DNA from: Meandrina meandrites
Taxonomy: Eukaryota > Cnidaria > Anthozoa > Scleractinia > Meandrinidae
DNA: 64,000 nt
Direction of reading: 5' to 3'
Assembly: GCA_963693305.1 (NCBI GenBank)
Contig: OY855905.1
Span: 47,934,444-47,998,443 of the forward strand
Position numbers and translations under genes: made by a program. Positions within the stretch are counted from its first letter, which is position 1; every line of letters starts with the position of its first letter. The notes under the pieces are model-generated. The model did not search any database. It saw only the letters and a program-made list of their open reading frames with translations, and was not told the DNA's origin. Below, piece by piece: positions 7,941 through 15,956 of this stretch.

Positions 7941-8618
7941 TTAATTTATTTCAATTTGAAACTGAAGAGGAAAGCCGTTAAAATCAAATAGATTATTATT
8001 TTGGTCCCTGACAGAAATTGTCATATTTGAGATATGCTTATCAGCAGAAACATCGCGTAAGACATGTTGTGGACCACTTTGATAAAAAACTTTATCAAAA
8101 GGTTTTCCTGTTATGTCAAAAGTTTGTAAAACAGTAGACGGTTTTCCATTTAACAGATTCTGTTCTTTGTCAACAAAATCGCAATGTATGAAATAGGTCG
8201 TGGGTGAGTTCATACGTTGGATATAATTTATCCAAGGTAAATCTTCTTGTTTAGTGCCAAGCAGTTCAGATAAGTTTTCATCAAATTTTATTTTATTATT
8301 TCTTGGATCCTCTATTTCTATAACCATCTGCCCTACAGGAGTATAGATTTGTGTTTTTAATATAACACCTAATGGTTTAAAAGCATTTTCAATTTTTTTT
8401 GCCATTTCTTCGATAGTGTAATTACCTGCAAAAAAAGTTGCATGTAATTCTTTTTTATTTTTACCAGTGTAGAAGATTTTACCTACTTTCTTTAAGTTAA
8501 ACCACGAATTGTAAAGAGAACAACTTAACAGACGGATATAGCTTGGTTTTTGAATAGGATAAGGTTCAAAATAGACTGTATGCGGATTTTCTTTTGTAAC
8601 AACAGTAAGAATAACCAT
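7941..8618 (-). CDS. Candidate penton/minor capsid protein
   Basis: A 225-aa protein predicted to be mostly beta: short hydrophobic strands separated by charged loops. Phrases include LLSCSLYNSWFNL near the N-terminus, SPTTYFIHCDFVD in the middle, and a conserved C-terminus reading MTISVRDQNNNLFDFNGFPL. Its size, beta-rich character and place in the virion gene block suggest the single jelly-roll minor capsid (penton) protein of Polintons. That assignment is inferred from context rather than a catalytic motif. It shares a 34-bp intergenic region with the divergent 588-aa gene, so the two are probably co-regulated late genes. Confidence 0.5.
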   Translation of the reverse strand: MVILTVVTKENPHTVYFEPYPIQKPSYIRLLSCSLYNSWFNLKKVGKIFYTGKNKKELHATFFAGNYTIEEMAKKIENAFKPLGVILKTQIYTPVGQMVIEIEDPRNNKIKFDENLSELLGTKQEDLPWINYIQRMNSPTTYFIHCDFVDKEQNLLNGKPSTVLQTFDITGKPFDKVFYQSGPQHVLRDVSADKHISNMTISVRDQNNNLFDFNGFPLQFQIEIN

Positions 8619-8652
8619 TTTTATAATTAGAGAAAAATATTTTGTTTAAATA
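8619..8652. promoter_or_regulatory. 34-bp divergent promoter
   Basis: The ATG of the 225-aa gene (minus, 8618) and of the 588-aa gene (plus, 8653) are only 34 bp apart. The spacer is almost pure A/T and contains TAATTAGAGAAAAATATTTT, which shares the AATTAGAGAA core of the early motif. Confidence 0.55.
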
Positions 8653-10419
8653 ATGGATGGTGAATGGACCGGTGGTGGTGGATGGTTGGATGTTTATTCG
8701 AAGAAGCAAAGAACCAAAAGTGCAGCGAAATCTGATACAGCAAAAGACAAGGCCCCTCAGCCATCACAGCACAGCAGCGCATCTGCGCTTTTAAAATGGA
8801 TTCAGACACCACAAGCTGTCACCATTGCCAAAAAGGCAGAACAGAAGGCATGGAATACTTTTCTTGCAAAATACCCTAAGGCTGATAAATCAAAGTTTGA
8901 GCCACAGACCAATTTCACCAAAGACCAGACAGCAACCTCAGAAATTTATTTCAAAGCAGGGCCAGGCCATTTGATAGACGTTTTAGGTTCAGACAGCAAA
9001 TATTGGAGCCCGGAAATGAAAAGTGCTCTGGGTGTTGACCAATCATCAGAAGGGTTTCCACAGCAACTTACACCAAGTGGATTAAAAGGAGACTCTTTGC
9101 CCATCCCTGCTGTTGGCTTTCACGATTCCGCCCAAAGTTTGAAAAAAATATTTAATGACCAACAGAATATTTACGTAACACCGGACCAGTATTTCACAAC
9201 AAAGTTCAGAGAGATATTTCAAAAAACCAAACTCACCCACCATTCAGGGAAAGAGTCCAAAACCTGGCTAGCCGGCCCAAATATCAAATACTGGCCGCAG
9301 CAGCTGAATTTTGCTGTCTGGTGCGCGACAACGGGCTGCGGCATCAGTCGTGAAATTTTCGAAGACAACTCTGCTATGCCACCGAATGTGCGAGCTTTTT
9401 ACAAGTTCCATATATATTTTACCGTCAGGCGAATATTGTACCAGATGGGGGGGATACAAAGCATGAGCGCTTTGCCTGGCGACCCTACTTTTAACCAGTT
9501 TAACAACAAGTATGACGTGGCTTCATACAAAAGAATATGCGCTGAGTTCGGAGTCGACCCGTCAAGCGATTTTCGTTACACATCAGGCGAAAACCACGGC
9601 CTGGGGAGCGTTTACATTTATGCCTCATACGTTGGACCAGTTAAATCGCCAACCAGTTACCCCGGTGGTTACAATAAATTTTCAGATGAAGGCGGTTCAG
9701 CCTCAAAAGGTAACTTGATTTATTATGTCGAGCCGGATGACGATGCCAACGGACAGGCAGACTGGTTTTGTCCCAATGTAGCAGAAGGTCTTACCCAGGC
9801 GGGTTTGTCTCGAATAAACCAGTCGATAGAGGCGTTCGTTTACTGTGTTCTGGGTTCACAGGTAAATGTAAGAAGTAGTATTCTTGGATCAGGAGGGCGC
9901 GCAAAGGAAGCGCAAAGTGAGTTCCTTGTGCTGGTTGAAGATGCTATAAGGCAACCGGATCTGGCAAAGTCAGTTCAAAGGTACCAACTTGCTGTAGATG
10001 AGGCAAAGGTGAGGCTTAACTTTGCTGTGTGTCCGGGGGCCTGGCTGATGCCTGCTCGAATGGTGATAAATATGGGAACTGTAACTGGTTACAACAACCA
10101 GCTCAAACAAGCTTTGCCAGGCATGAAGCTCGGGGTTAACAACGAAGTGAATACAAGCACAAAAAAAGCAGCGCTAAAGCTGATGGCAGGAGGTCCAACA
10201 AAGATAAACCCACCAAACAGCCACCCCTCAAACCCGATACACAAGGAAGCAACGCAAAAAAAGGGGCCCGCGACTTCGCCTGAAGATCAAACACCTGATG
10301 AGTCAATAACAAATGTAGGTGGAACTGGGGTGTGGGGTGAAACACACGAAAATAACAAAGTAGCTATTGCTATTGGTGCTGTCGGGGTTGCGGCTTTGAT
10401 TTACGCAGTTATGCGCTAA
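8653..10419 (+). CDS. Conserved Polinton structural candidate with C-terminal membrane anchor
   Basis: A 588-aa protein. The N-terminus is Gly-rich then basic (to about residue 35), followed by a long globular region. A highly protein-like central block includes SRINQSIEAFVYCVLGSQVN, then SEFLVLVEDAIRQPDLAKSV and CPGAWLMPARMV at about residues 390-475. A Pro/Lys/Thr-rich linker at about 505-560 leads to a C-terminal hydrophobic helix (VAIAIGAVGVAALIYAVMR). This organisation suggests a virion protein anchored in, or contacting, an internal membrane. Not an enzyme by visible motif. It is the second-largest open frame in the element, and similar proteins recur in cnidarian Polintons (recollection, not searched). 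Its stop codon overlaps that of the convergent gene by four bases. Confidence 0.7.
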   Translation: MDGEWTGGGGWLDVYSKKQRTKSAAKSDTAKDKAPQPSQHSSASALLKWIQTPQAVTIAKKAEQKAWNTFLAKYPKADKSKFEPQTNFTKDQTATSEIYFKAGPGHLIDVLGSDSKYWSPEMKSALGVDQSSEGFPQQLTPSGLKGDSLPIPAVGFHDSAQSLKKIFNDQQNIYVTPDQYFTTKFREIFQKTKLTHHSGKESKTWLAGPNIKYWPQQLNFAVWCATTGCGISREIFEDNSAMPPNVRAFYKFHIYFTVRRILYQMGGIQSMSALPGDPTFNQFNNKYDVASYKRICAEFGVDPSSDFRYTSGENHGLGSVYIYASYVGPVKSPTSYPGGYNKFSDEGGSASKGNLIYYVEPDDDANGQADWFCPNVAEGLTQAGLSRINQSIEAFVYCVLGSQVNVRSSILGSGGRAKEAQSEFLVLVEDAIRQPDLAKSVQRYQLAVDEAKVRLNFAVCPGAWLMPARMVINMGTVTGYNNQLKQALPGMKLGVNNEVNTSTKKAALKLMAGGPTKINPPNSHPSNPIHKEATQKKGPATSPEDQTPDESITNVGGTGVWGETHENNKVAIAIGAVGVAALIYAVMR

Positions 10420-11795
10420 CGCCGCTTCTTGATGTATTTTTCCACAAGAAAGGCAACCACAGCCAAAATAATCAGCCAGGTGTGCTCAGCAAGAAAACCG
10501 ATAGCTTGACCGGCGGCTTTGAAAAGAAAGCTCACAATTGAGCCAATTAAACCTGGCAGAATTGATGCAAGCTTAGAGCCAATATCTTTCAGACCTTTTC
10601 CCAACGCTTTACCGGTGGCTTTTAAAGCGTTTGTAATAGCCCAAACAACTGCACCAATTGTGACCCCGGCTGCAATAACGATAGCCGTACCGGTCACACC
10701 ATATTTTTTAAATATCTCCTTTACCCGCTCACGAAGCGGAAGCCCTCTTTCTCTTTCATCAATCTGCGTTTGCAAACGAGCAAGCTCCTCTTGTCTTTCC
10801 GCCACTCTTCCTTCAGCGGCTTGTTTATCAGAAGGTGAGGCATTTTCATCATCTATAACTGCCTGATCTTCCTCATTTTGTCGCTGCAGTTCTGCTTCTT
10901 GTTCTTTCAGCTCATCTAAAGTTCTTGTGTCGTTGAGCCTCGCTTCCATTGTGTTTCTTTCGCTCTCTTTGGCGGCCAGGCTTGCCCTGCTTTGGTCGAT
11001 CTTTTTTAGTACTTTTTCCTTCTGCTTCGCTTGTTTTTCAAGGGCAGTAACTTCTTTTTTAGCATTTTCAAGATCGGTTTGAATGTTTTTCAACAGTTGC
11101 CGTTGCTCCCGCAATTCTGCTTCATTTTCAACGCTTGACCCAAGTTGTTCAATTCTAGCTAGAGTTCGTTCTTTTTTGTTTCTCAAATTTTGAACTTCTT
11201 GGGCGGCTTTTTCTTTTTCAAAATTTATTTTTTCGGCTTCTTTACGTTGTTTTTCAGCTTCTCTTAATCTTTGGCGTTCATTTCTTATTTCTTCCTTGTC
11301 TTGAGCAATCAGAGATTCAGCATCTGGACCAAGGGATGATTTGAACTTGTCTGTAAATTTTTTGTAAAGACCTTTCCCATCTTTTCTGAAAATTTCAGTC
11401 TCAGCCTTTTTTCCAAATGAAACGATTGTGGTATCATTGCCAGGCTTTTTGCTGAAACCGATTGGGTCCATTTTTCCGAAGTCAACTCTTGGAAACCTCT
11501 TTTTAATAAATTCTCTTGCTCTTTCAAGAAGAGCTGGTTTATCATCTTGATGAACAAAGCCACCCAACAAAGGTATATCTTCATCAAATGATGTTTCTGC
11601 CAATCCGCTCTTTTCTTTCTGAAACATTTGCAGTTCAATTTGTTCACCATAGCGTGTGGATTCAGCGTCAGGATCAAATGGCTTAGTTGTGTCGATCTCA
11701 GTATCAAGATCAAAATCATATTTATCATCATCTTTATTGTTAAGTTCTTTGTCAAGTTCTGGTTGGTCCATACCAAATTCGCCACCTTCTGCCAT
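10416..11795 (-). CDS. Coiled-coil, C-terminally membrane-anchored Polinton protein
   Basis: A 459-aa protein. Residues 1-60 are acidic (DNKDDDKYDFDLDTE type). Residues about 160-355 are an almost uninterrupted Glu/Lys/Gln/Arg coiled coil (EEIRNERQRLREAEKQRKEA and similar). The last ~95 residues hold two or three hydrophobic helices (TAIVIAAGVTIGAVVWAI; ILPGLIGSIVSFLF; LAEHTWLIILAVVAFLVEKY) and end KKRR. A rod projecting from a membrane is the obvious reading; a role in virion assembly, attachment or membrane remodelling is inference. The gene is convergent with the 588-aa gene and divergent from the capsid gene, with an 87-bp AT-rich intergenic region. Confidence 0.68.
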   Translation of the reverse strand: MAEGGEFGMDQPELDKELNNKDDDKYDFDLDTEIDTTKPFDPDAESTRYGEQIELQMFQKEKSGLAETSFDEDIPLLGGFVHQDDKPALLERAREFIKKRFPRVDFGKMDPIGFSKKPGNDTTIVSFGKKAETEIFRKDGKGLYKKFTDKFKSSLGPDAESLIAQDKEEIRNERQRLREAEKQRKEAEKINFEKEKAAQEVQNLRNKKERTLARIEQLGSSVENEAELREQRQLLKNIQTDLENAKKEVTALEKQAKQKEKVLKKIDQSRASLAAKESERNTMEARLNDTRTLDELKEQEAELQRQNEEDQAVIDDENASPSDKQAAEGRVAERQEELARLQTQIDERERGLPLRERVKEIFKKYGVTGTAIVIAAGVTIGAVVWAITNALKATGKALGKGLKDIGSKLASILPGLIGSIVSFLFKAAGQAIGFLAEHTWLIILAVVAFLVEKYIKKRR

Positions 11796-11882
11796 CGAAT
11801 ATCAACAAAGTTGATAAGTTGATGAAGCAATTTATATTTACAATTGAAATTTTTTAATTGAACTTTTATATTCTTTGCATTA
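11796..11882. promoter_or_regulatory. Divergent AT-rich promoter region before the capsid gene
   Basis: An 87-bp A/T-rich spacer between the minus-strand coiled-coil gene and the plus-strand capsid gene, with TTTATATT and TTGCATTA before the ATG. ATCAACAAAGTTGAT at about 11800-11816 is a palindrome and may form a hairpin. Confidence 0.45.
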
Positions 11883-13136
11883 ATGGACGGTGTACAAGAA
11901 AACCTTCGGCCAACACGCAGTGAAAAAACTCTCGGAGCTTTAAAAGCGGAGCGCGCGGTAAAACGCATCACTTTCGATCGAACAGAAGCCAATCCAGAGG
12001 GAACGCTTTATGTTTCGGTTCCCAAGCTGAATGAAAACGAGGTCATTGTTCCCGGCTCACTTGCGCTGCGCTTTAACATTGATTTGAGCGGAGGCCATGC
12101 CAACAACTTTCTAGTCGACAATGTTGGACGGGCGCTAGTTGACAAACTTGTTGTGAAGTACTCTGGCACTATCCTGCAGGACACAGTCAGTTACGACATT
12201 TACAAGATATTCGAGGACCTCTTCCTATCGCAGGAGGAGCGCGACAACATGCTGCAAGATGGAATCCAGAGTGAGGACCTCAACAAAATTCGCTCAAACG
12301 CGGGTGATAAGAAGACCTCAAGCGTCGATGCAGAAAAAAAACTGAACGGGATTTACGGATCCAAATACAGGATCCGCCTTGACCACCAGATTTTGAACGA
12401 CCACGGGACCTTTTATCCGCAGGCTCTATACAACGATCTTGTGTTCAAACTGACACTTGCGCCAGCCTCTCAGGTCGTCAGAGGTTCAGACCCCTCGAAG
12501 CTGAAATATAAGCTGACAAACATCCAGCTGGAGTACGAGATGATAAGAAGCAAAACACTGGCAGATGAAGCCCTCAGCGCGTACACAAATGGAAAAGAAT
12601 TTGCATATGACCACATCCAGCGTGACGAAGTGGTTACCTTTGCCAAAGGAACAGACACAAGGCTGAATCTCAGAGTTAACCCGCAGAGAAGGTCCCTCAA
12701 AGGCATCTTGCTACTGTTTATCGAGCCATATGGTGCTGGCGCAAGGCAGGCAGAAAATTACTTAAACCCAGACCTGACGAAATTAAGTGTCACAGTGAAC
12801 GGCTCGCCCAACAGGCTGTACAACAACGGACTTGAAGGAATTGATATTTGGGAGGAGGTCAAACGCTTCTTTTTCAAAGCTGAAAACAAAACACAGCACA
12901 TGAATGCAACAAAGTTTTATACAGAAAACAAGTTCGGGGTTATGATCGATCTGCGTTCCATGGCTGACCACTCAATGCACGGAAGTGGAACTAGACTTGT
13001 AAACACAAAGGATGGGGTACAGCTGGAGCTCGAGAGAAATGCAAGCGGCTCTGGCAATGTGAAATGCCACATTTACGTAATCAGCGACGCGCAGATGAAT
13101 ATATTAGGAAGGCAATTAGAATCTGTGCAGTACTAA
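11883..13136 (+). CDS. MCP: Polinton major capsid protein (double jelly-roll type)
   Basis: A 417-aa protein with no membrane segment and strongly alternating beta-strand character. The C-terminal half contains LLLFIEPYGAG, NPDLTKLSVTVNGSPNRLYN, FYTENKFGVMIDLRSM and a highly conserved end (NVKCHIYVISDAQMN). The 'P...V.VTV.G.PN.LY' phrase is characteristic of double jelly-roll capsid proteins of polintoviruses, virophages and relatives. Capsomers of this fold build icosahedral shells. It sits five bases upstream of the packaging ATPase on the same strand, the expected partner. The frame is intact and codon use is GC-richer than the host intron. The fold assignment rests on motifs and context; a structure prediction would settle it. 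Confidence 0.75.
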   Translation: MDGVQENLRPTRSEKTLGALKAERAVKRITFDRTEANPEGTLYVSVPKLNENEVIVPGSLALRFNIDLSGGHANNFLVDNVGRALVDKLVVKYSGTILQDTVSYDIYKIFEDLFLSQEERDNMLQDGIQSEDLNKIRSNAGDKKTSSVDAEKKLNGIYGSKYRIRLDHQILNDHGTFYPQALYNDLVFKLTLAPASQVVRGSDPSKLKYKLTNIQLEYEMIRSKTLADEALSAYTNGKEFAYDHIQRDEVVTFAKGTDTRLNLRVNPQRRSLKGILLLFIEPYGAGARQAENYLNPDLTKLSVTVNGSPNRLYNNGLEGIDIWEEVKRFFFKAENKTQHMNATKFYTENKFGVMIDLRSMADHSMHGSGTRLVNTKDGVQLELERNASGSGNVKCHIYVISDAQMNILGRQLESVQY

Positions 13137-13141
13137 TAGAA

Positions 13142-13738
13142 ATGGATCCGAGCAAGATACCCTTTAACGCTCTGATTGTGGGGCCGACGAATTCAGGCAA
13201 ATCGAAGTATGTGGTTGACCAAATCTATGGCCCTTTCCGCGGCAAGTTTGACTACATTGTTCTTATCTGCCCAACATTCGCGCACAACAAGACCTACCAC
13301 CGAATTGGTGAAAATGACCCAAGAATGTTTGTGATAATATGCGAGCAGCACGAGGTGGAAAGTTGGTTGAAGGTCGTTAGCTGGCTGTTTGAGGGCACCA
13401 ACACGCTCATAATCCTCGATGACTGCGCAGCCTCCAAAGATGTGAAAGGGCGCACAGGCCAGCTGGTGAATCTTGGCTTTTCCGCTCGACATATCGGCAT
13501 CAGCGTTTGGGTGCTGACCCAGAAGATAACCAGCATCACCCCTTCCTTCCGGGAAAACGTGGCGGCTATCGTTTTATTTTACACTCCCTCAGCCAAAACC
13601 ACAAAGGCGATCTTTGAAGATTACGCAGGCGAACTCTCCCACGATGAGTACAAATCTCTGATTTCAAAGCTGAAAGAGCGGAAGTTCTCTTATCTCGTGT
13701 TCTCGCTTCGCTACCCCTACGGATTATCAACAAGTTGA
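13142..13738 (+). CDS. ATP: A32/FtsK-HerA-type DNA packaging ATPase
   Basis: A 198-aa P-loop ATPase. Walker A GPTNSGKS is at residues 14-21 and Walker B LIILDDC at 89-95. A likely sensor/Arg-finger region follows (HIGISVWVLTQ, near 118-128). Size and motif spacing match the packaging ATPases of Polintons and other PRD1/adeno-like viruses, which pump DNA into the capsid. The frame is open from 13064, but the ATG at 13142, five bases after the capsid stop, gives the proper N-terminus just ahead of the P-loop. Linked expression with the capsid gene is likely. No lesion. Confidence 0.88.
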   Translation: MDPSKIPFNALIVGPTNSGKSKYVVDQIYGPFRGKFDYIVLICPTFAHNKTYHRIGENDPRMFVIICEQHEVESWLKVVSWLFEGTNTLIILDDCAASKDVKGRTGQLVNLGFSARHIGISVWVLTQKITSITPSFRENVAAIVLFYTPSAKTTKAIFEDYAGELSHDEYKSLISKLKERKFSYLVFSLRYPYGLSTS

Positions 13739-13773
13739 TGATTTTGAATTAAAAAAATAAAAGTTGTATATAG

Positions 13774-14355
13774 ATGATGGCTGAACAAGAGTTGTGCGCA
13801 GAACTTATGAACTTAAACCTGGACCTACTGGAAGCTGAGCCGTCGAGCAGTAGCATTGTGCCTGACTTCGCCCCCGGACCTGACATTCCTGCTCTTCGTG
13901 AGAAGCTGAACGTGCTTGTATCAACAGGCAAAGCCAAAGAGGCGATCGGCGTGCAGTTAACACATGAACAGGTAAAGCGCCTGAGCGACAAAGATGTTGA
14001 GAAGTACATCAAAAGGTACGAGACCTACGTTGGCTCCAAGACAACAGAAACTTTGATCGACAGCTGCATTTTTCTTGTAACCAAAGCGGTCGGAATGGCC
14101 GTTGACATCCAAGACATCGACGCTTATCAAAAAGAACTCAGAAACGACTACATCATCAACCAAGAGCTCTCCAATCTGGCCGGCAACCTTGCTTTTAAGT
14201 GGGGACGTTTTCTTGCTCTGGCCAACGCGGTGCTGATCACAACAAAACACATTGATTTTAACTCACATTTGCAGAGAAAGGACAAAGCAAAATTAGAAGA
14301 AATTTCTGAGCAATACTCACCAACTTCTGAACAATTACAGACAAATTCTGAGTAA
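13774..14355 (+). CDS. Conserved Polinton helical protein
   Basis: A 193-aa protein, predicted all-helical, with an acidic Ser-rich N-terminus (about residues 15-35). The conserved core includes SDKDVEKYIKRYETYVG and NQELSNLAGNLAFKWGRFL. The C-terminus is Gln/Ser-rich and polar. No catalytic motif, signal or strong membrane helix; the LAFKWGRFLALANAVLITT stretch is only mildly hydrophobic. The gene lies in the virion cluster between the ATPase and a series of small membrane proteins, so an assembly or internal virion role is likely (inference). A TATATAG stretch lies just before the ATG. Confidence 0.62.
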   Translation: MMAEQELCAELMNLNLDLLEAEPSSSSIVPDFAPGPDIPALREKLNVLVSTGKAKEAIGVQLTHEQVKRLSDKDVEKYIKRYETYVGSKTTETLIDSCIFLVTKAVGMAVDIQDIDAYQKELRNDYIINQELSNLAGNLAFKWGRFLALANAVLITTKHIDFNSHLQRKDKAKLEEISEQYSPTSEQLQTNSE

Positions 14356-14402
14356 TTTCTAAGTATTATTTTATTTGCTTAACATATACGCTTTGTTTCA
14401 AA

Positions 14403-14909
14403 ATGTCAACCGAACAATCCGTGAGTGAAAATTCACAGGGTGAGACCCCTCAGGTCGATATCAAACAGCAAGCAACAACTCCAACTCCAACTACAACCCC
14501 GCAGCGTGCAAAAAATCCCAAGCGTGTGGCTGCTGGCAAATTGGTTGCTGAAAGAACGCGGCTGGCCCGTGAACAACAGAAAAAAGCTGCAGCTGAGGCT
14601 GCTGTCATAATCGCAAACAACAAGGCAAAGGCCGCCGCTCCGGCACCTGAGCCAGACCCGCCAACTTTGTTGGTAGCAGAAGATAGCAACTTAGTTGCTA
14701 CGCCGAAGAGTACCAAAGTTGATAATAGCATTATCAGCACCACACAATGGATTGGTGTTATCAGCATAGTCGTTTCACTAATCGGGATTTATTACAAACG
14801 TGAAGAGCTCAAGGCCGTATTCAGCAAAAAAAAGACACCTGAGCCCGAACGTGCTGAGCTACAACCTGTTAGAACAACACTAAACAGTGGTTTAAAACAT
14901 TTGGATTAA
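14403..14909 (+). CDS. Basic, Ala/Lys-rich Polinton protein with one membrane helix
   Basis: A 168-aa protein. Residues 1-35 are Gln/Thr/Pro-rich. Residues 35-75 are strongly basic (RAKNPKRVAAGKLVAERTRL). An Ala/Pro-rich linker follows, then a single hydrophobic helix at about 117-133 (WIGVISIVVSLIGIYY), then a basic tail. The NPKRVAAGK-type basic block followed by a membrane helix is a recurrent Polinton layout (recollection). It could link DNA or capsid to a membrane, but no function is established by the sequence. Intact frame, AT-rich upstream spacer. Confidence 0.6.
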   Translation: MSTEQSVSENSQGETPQVDIKQQATTPTPTTTPQRAKNPKRVAAGKLVAERTRLAREQQKKAAAEAAVIIANNKAKAAAPAPEPDPPTLLVAEDSNLVATPKSTKVDNSIISTTQWIGVISIVVSLIGIYYKREELKAVFSKKKTPEPERAELQPVRTTLNSGLKHLD

Positions 14910-14945
14910 ATATTTGTATTGAATATTTGGAATTAATATTATACA

Positions 14946-15143
14946 ATGAAGAAAGTTGATCTTCCCCAAGCTGTTATCTCAACCGCGGCCATTTTTGGAA
15001 TCGGACTGTTATGGTACGACTTCAACGTGAAGATTTTTATTACGGTCCGCGATCTTATGAAGGCTACAATATTTGACCCCGAAGCAGAAGAAGAGACCCT
15101 GGGGTGTGGGGTTTACCCCACTGAAGAGACAAAAAATAATTAA
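14946..15143 (+). CDS. Small Polinton membrane protein (65 aa)
   Basis: A 65-aa protein with one hydrophobic helix near the N-terminus (AVISTAAIFGIGLLWYDF) and an acidic C-terminus (EAEEET). It is preceded by a TATA-rich stretch (AATATTATACA before the ATG). A perfect inverted repeat, GTGGGGTTTACCCCAC (15106-15121), lies inside the last codons and may act as a 3'-end hairpin. Family not recognised. Reality is supported by position and spacing in a run of same-strand small membrane proteins. Confidence 0.55.
   Translation: MKKVDLPQAVISTAAIFGIGLLWYDFNVKIFITVRDLMKATIFDPEAEEETLGCGVYPTEETKNN
15106..15121 (+). terminator. Hairpin near the 3' end of the 65-aa gene
   Basis: GTGGGG-TTTA-CCCCAC, a 6-bp GC stem just before the stop codon. 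In giant viruses and virophages, hairpins near stop codons mark polyadenylation sites; whether this holds for Polintons is inference. Confidence 0.4.
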
Positions 15144-15186
15144 TTTTGATTTAAACTTTTGTATGTTTTTCTATATTTACAAAATA

Positions 15187-15408
15187 ATGTCAGACAACAA
15201 GCTTGTTAAAACCATCATGGATGCTGCTACTATCACCGGTTTGGCCGCCGGCATCGGCTGGGTCGCAAAAAAGGTTGTGAAAGAGAATTTTACTTCTGAC
15301 CCCAGCAGCAGTGCTATGAACTACGTGAAATTCACCGCCGTCATGGCAGGGAGCATTGCTCTCAAACAGTACCTCGAGGACCAAAAAATCCTTCCCACCA
15401 GCATGTAA
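15187..15408 (+). CDS. Small conserved Polinton membrane protein (73 aa)
   Basis: The start at 15187 follows a CTATATTTACAAAATA tract; the longer frame from 15073 overlaps the previous gene and is not used. The 73-aa product begins MSDNKLVKTIMDAATITGLA, has one Gly/Ala-rich hydrophobic helix (residues about 13-28) and a second weaker one around 50-60 (FTAVMAGSIALKQYL). A very compact, well-formed protein of a kind that I recall as common in cnidarian Polintons. Function unknown; probably a virion membrane component (inference). Confidence 0.62.
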   Translation: MSDNKLVKTIMDAATITGLAAGIGWVAKKVVKENFTSDPSSSAMNYVKFTAVMAGSIALKQYLEDQKILPTSM

Positions 15409-15473
15409 AAGTGAGTTGCTACCCACACCCCAAGATTTTTATTTGAAAAAACTCTGCTCTATTATATATCACA

Positions 15474-15896
15474 ATGGCAAGTATCGCGATTATGGCTGGT
15501 GGAGCTATATTGAATGCTGCGGCTTTTATCGGTGGCAATTATCTTGCGAAGGCACTTGGCGGAGGTGACGCTGCACTTGATGAAAAAGTACGACATGACA
15601 AAGCTCTCGAGGCGTATCAAGCGGCTTACGCCAAATACTCCCGTGACCGCACCAAACTTCTAGACTGGATTGCGACTAACACGCAAATAAAGGCGCAGGC
15701 CAAGCAGAACTTCACGAATACTGACTACGCCTTCAAACTGTATAACCAGGCGCACCCTGACAAACAAATGATACCCCCCAAAGAGCCCAAGTTCTCAGAT
15801 TTCTATCAACCAAGCCAGCAGCAGAAAAATGGTGAACTTATGTTCGTGGGTGCCGGGGCTCTTGCTCTGGGCTACGCTGCCTTCCGTTTCCTTTAG
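15474..15896 (+). CDS. Conserved Polinton protein (140 aa) with hydrophobic ends
   Basis: A 140-aa protein. Hydrophobic Gly/Ala helix at about residues 3-28 (MAGGAILNAAAFIGGNYLA). A long charged helix at about 35-90 (KVRHDKALEAYQAAYAKYSR). A Pro-rich linker (IPPKEPKFSDFYQP), then a second hydrophobic C-terminal helix (LMFVGAGALALGYAAFRFL). The two membrane-compatible ends joined by a soluble coil suggest a membrane-embedded virion protein. It is preceded by TATTATATATCACA and followed at the stop by a strong hairpin. The gene is flanked by the inverted repeat AGTTGCTACCCAC / GTGGGTAGCAACT (15414-15426 and 15896-15908). Confidence 0.63.
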   Translation: MASIAIMAGGAILNAAAFIGGNYLAKALGGGDAALDEKVRHDKALEAYQAAYAKYSRDRTKLLDWIATNTQIKAQAKQNFTNTDYAFKLYNQAHPDKQMIPPKEPKFSDFYQPSQQQKNGELMFVGAGALALGYAAFRFL

Positions 15897-15923
15897 TGGG
15901 TAGCAACTGAGTTGCTGATCCCA
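15897..15923 (+). terminator. Stem-loop at the stop of the 140-aa gene
   Basis: TGGG, then AGCAACT-G-AGTTGCT, then CCCA: an 11-bp interrupted stem with a very small loop, starting one base after the TAG. It is followed by a T-rich run (GTTTTAAACTTTTTT). Likely a 3'-end or polyadenylation hairpin. Confidence 0.5.
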
Positions 15924-15956
15924 GAGTTTTAAACTTTTTTAATTTATTACTTATAG

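Noticed and set aside
11309..11992. 227-aa minus-strand ORF overlapping the coiled-coil and capsid genes
   Set aside because: Out of frame with both, runs across a divergent promoter and has the Lys/Leu-rich composition of an AT-rich shadow frame.
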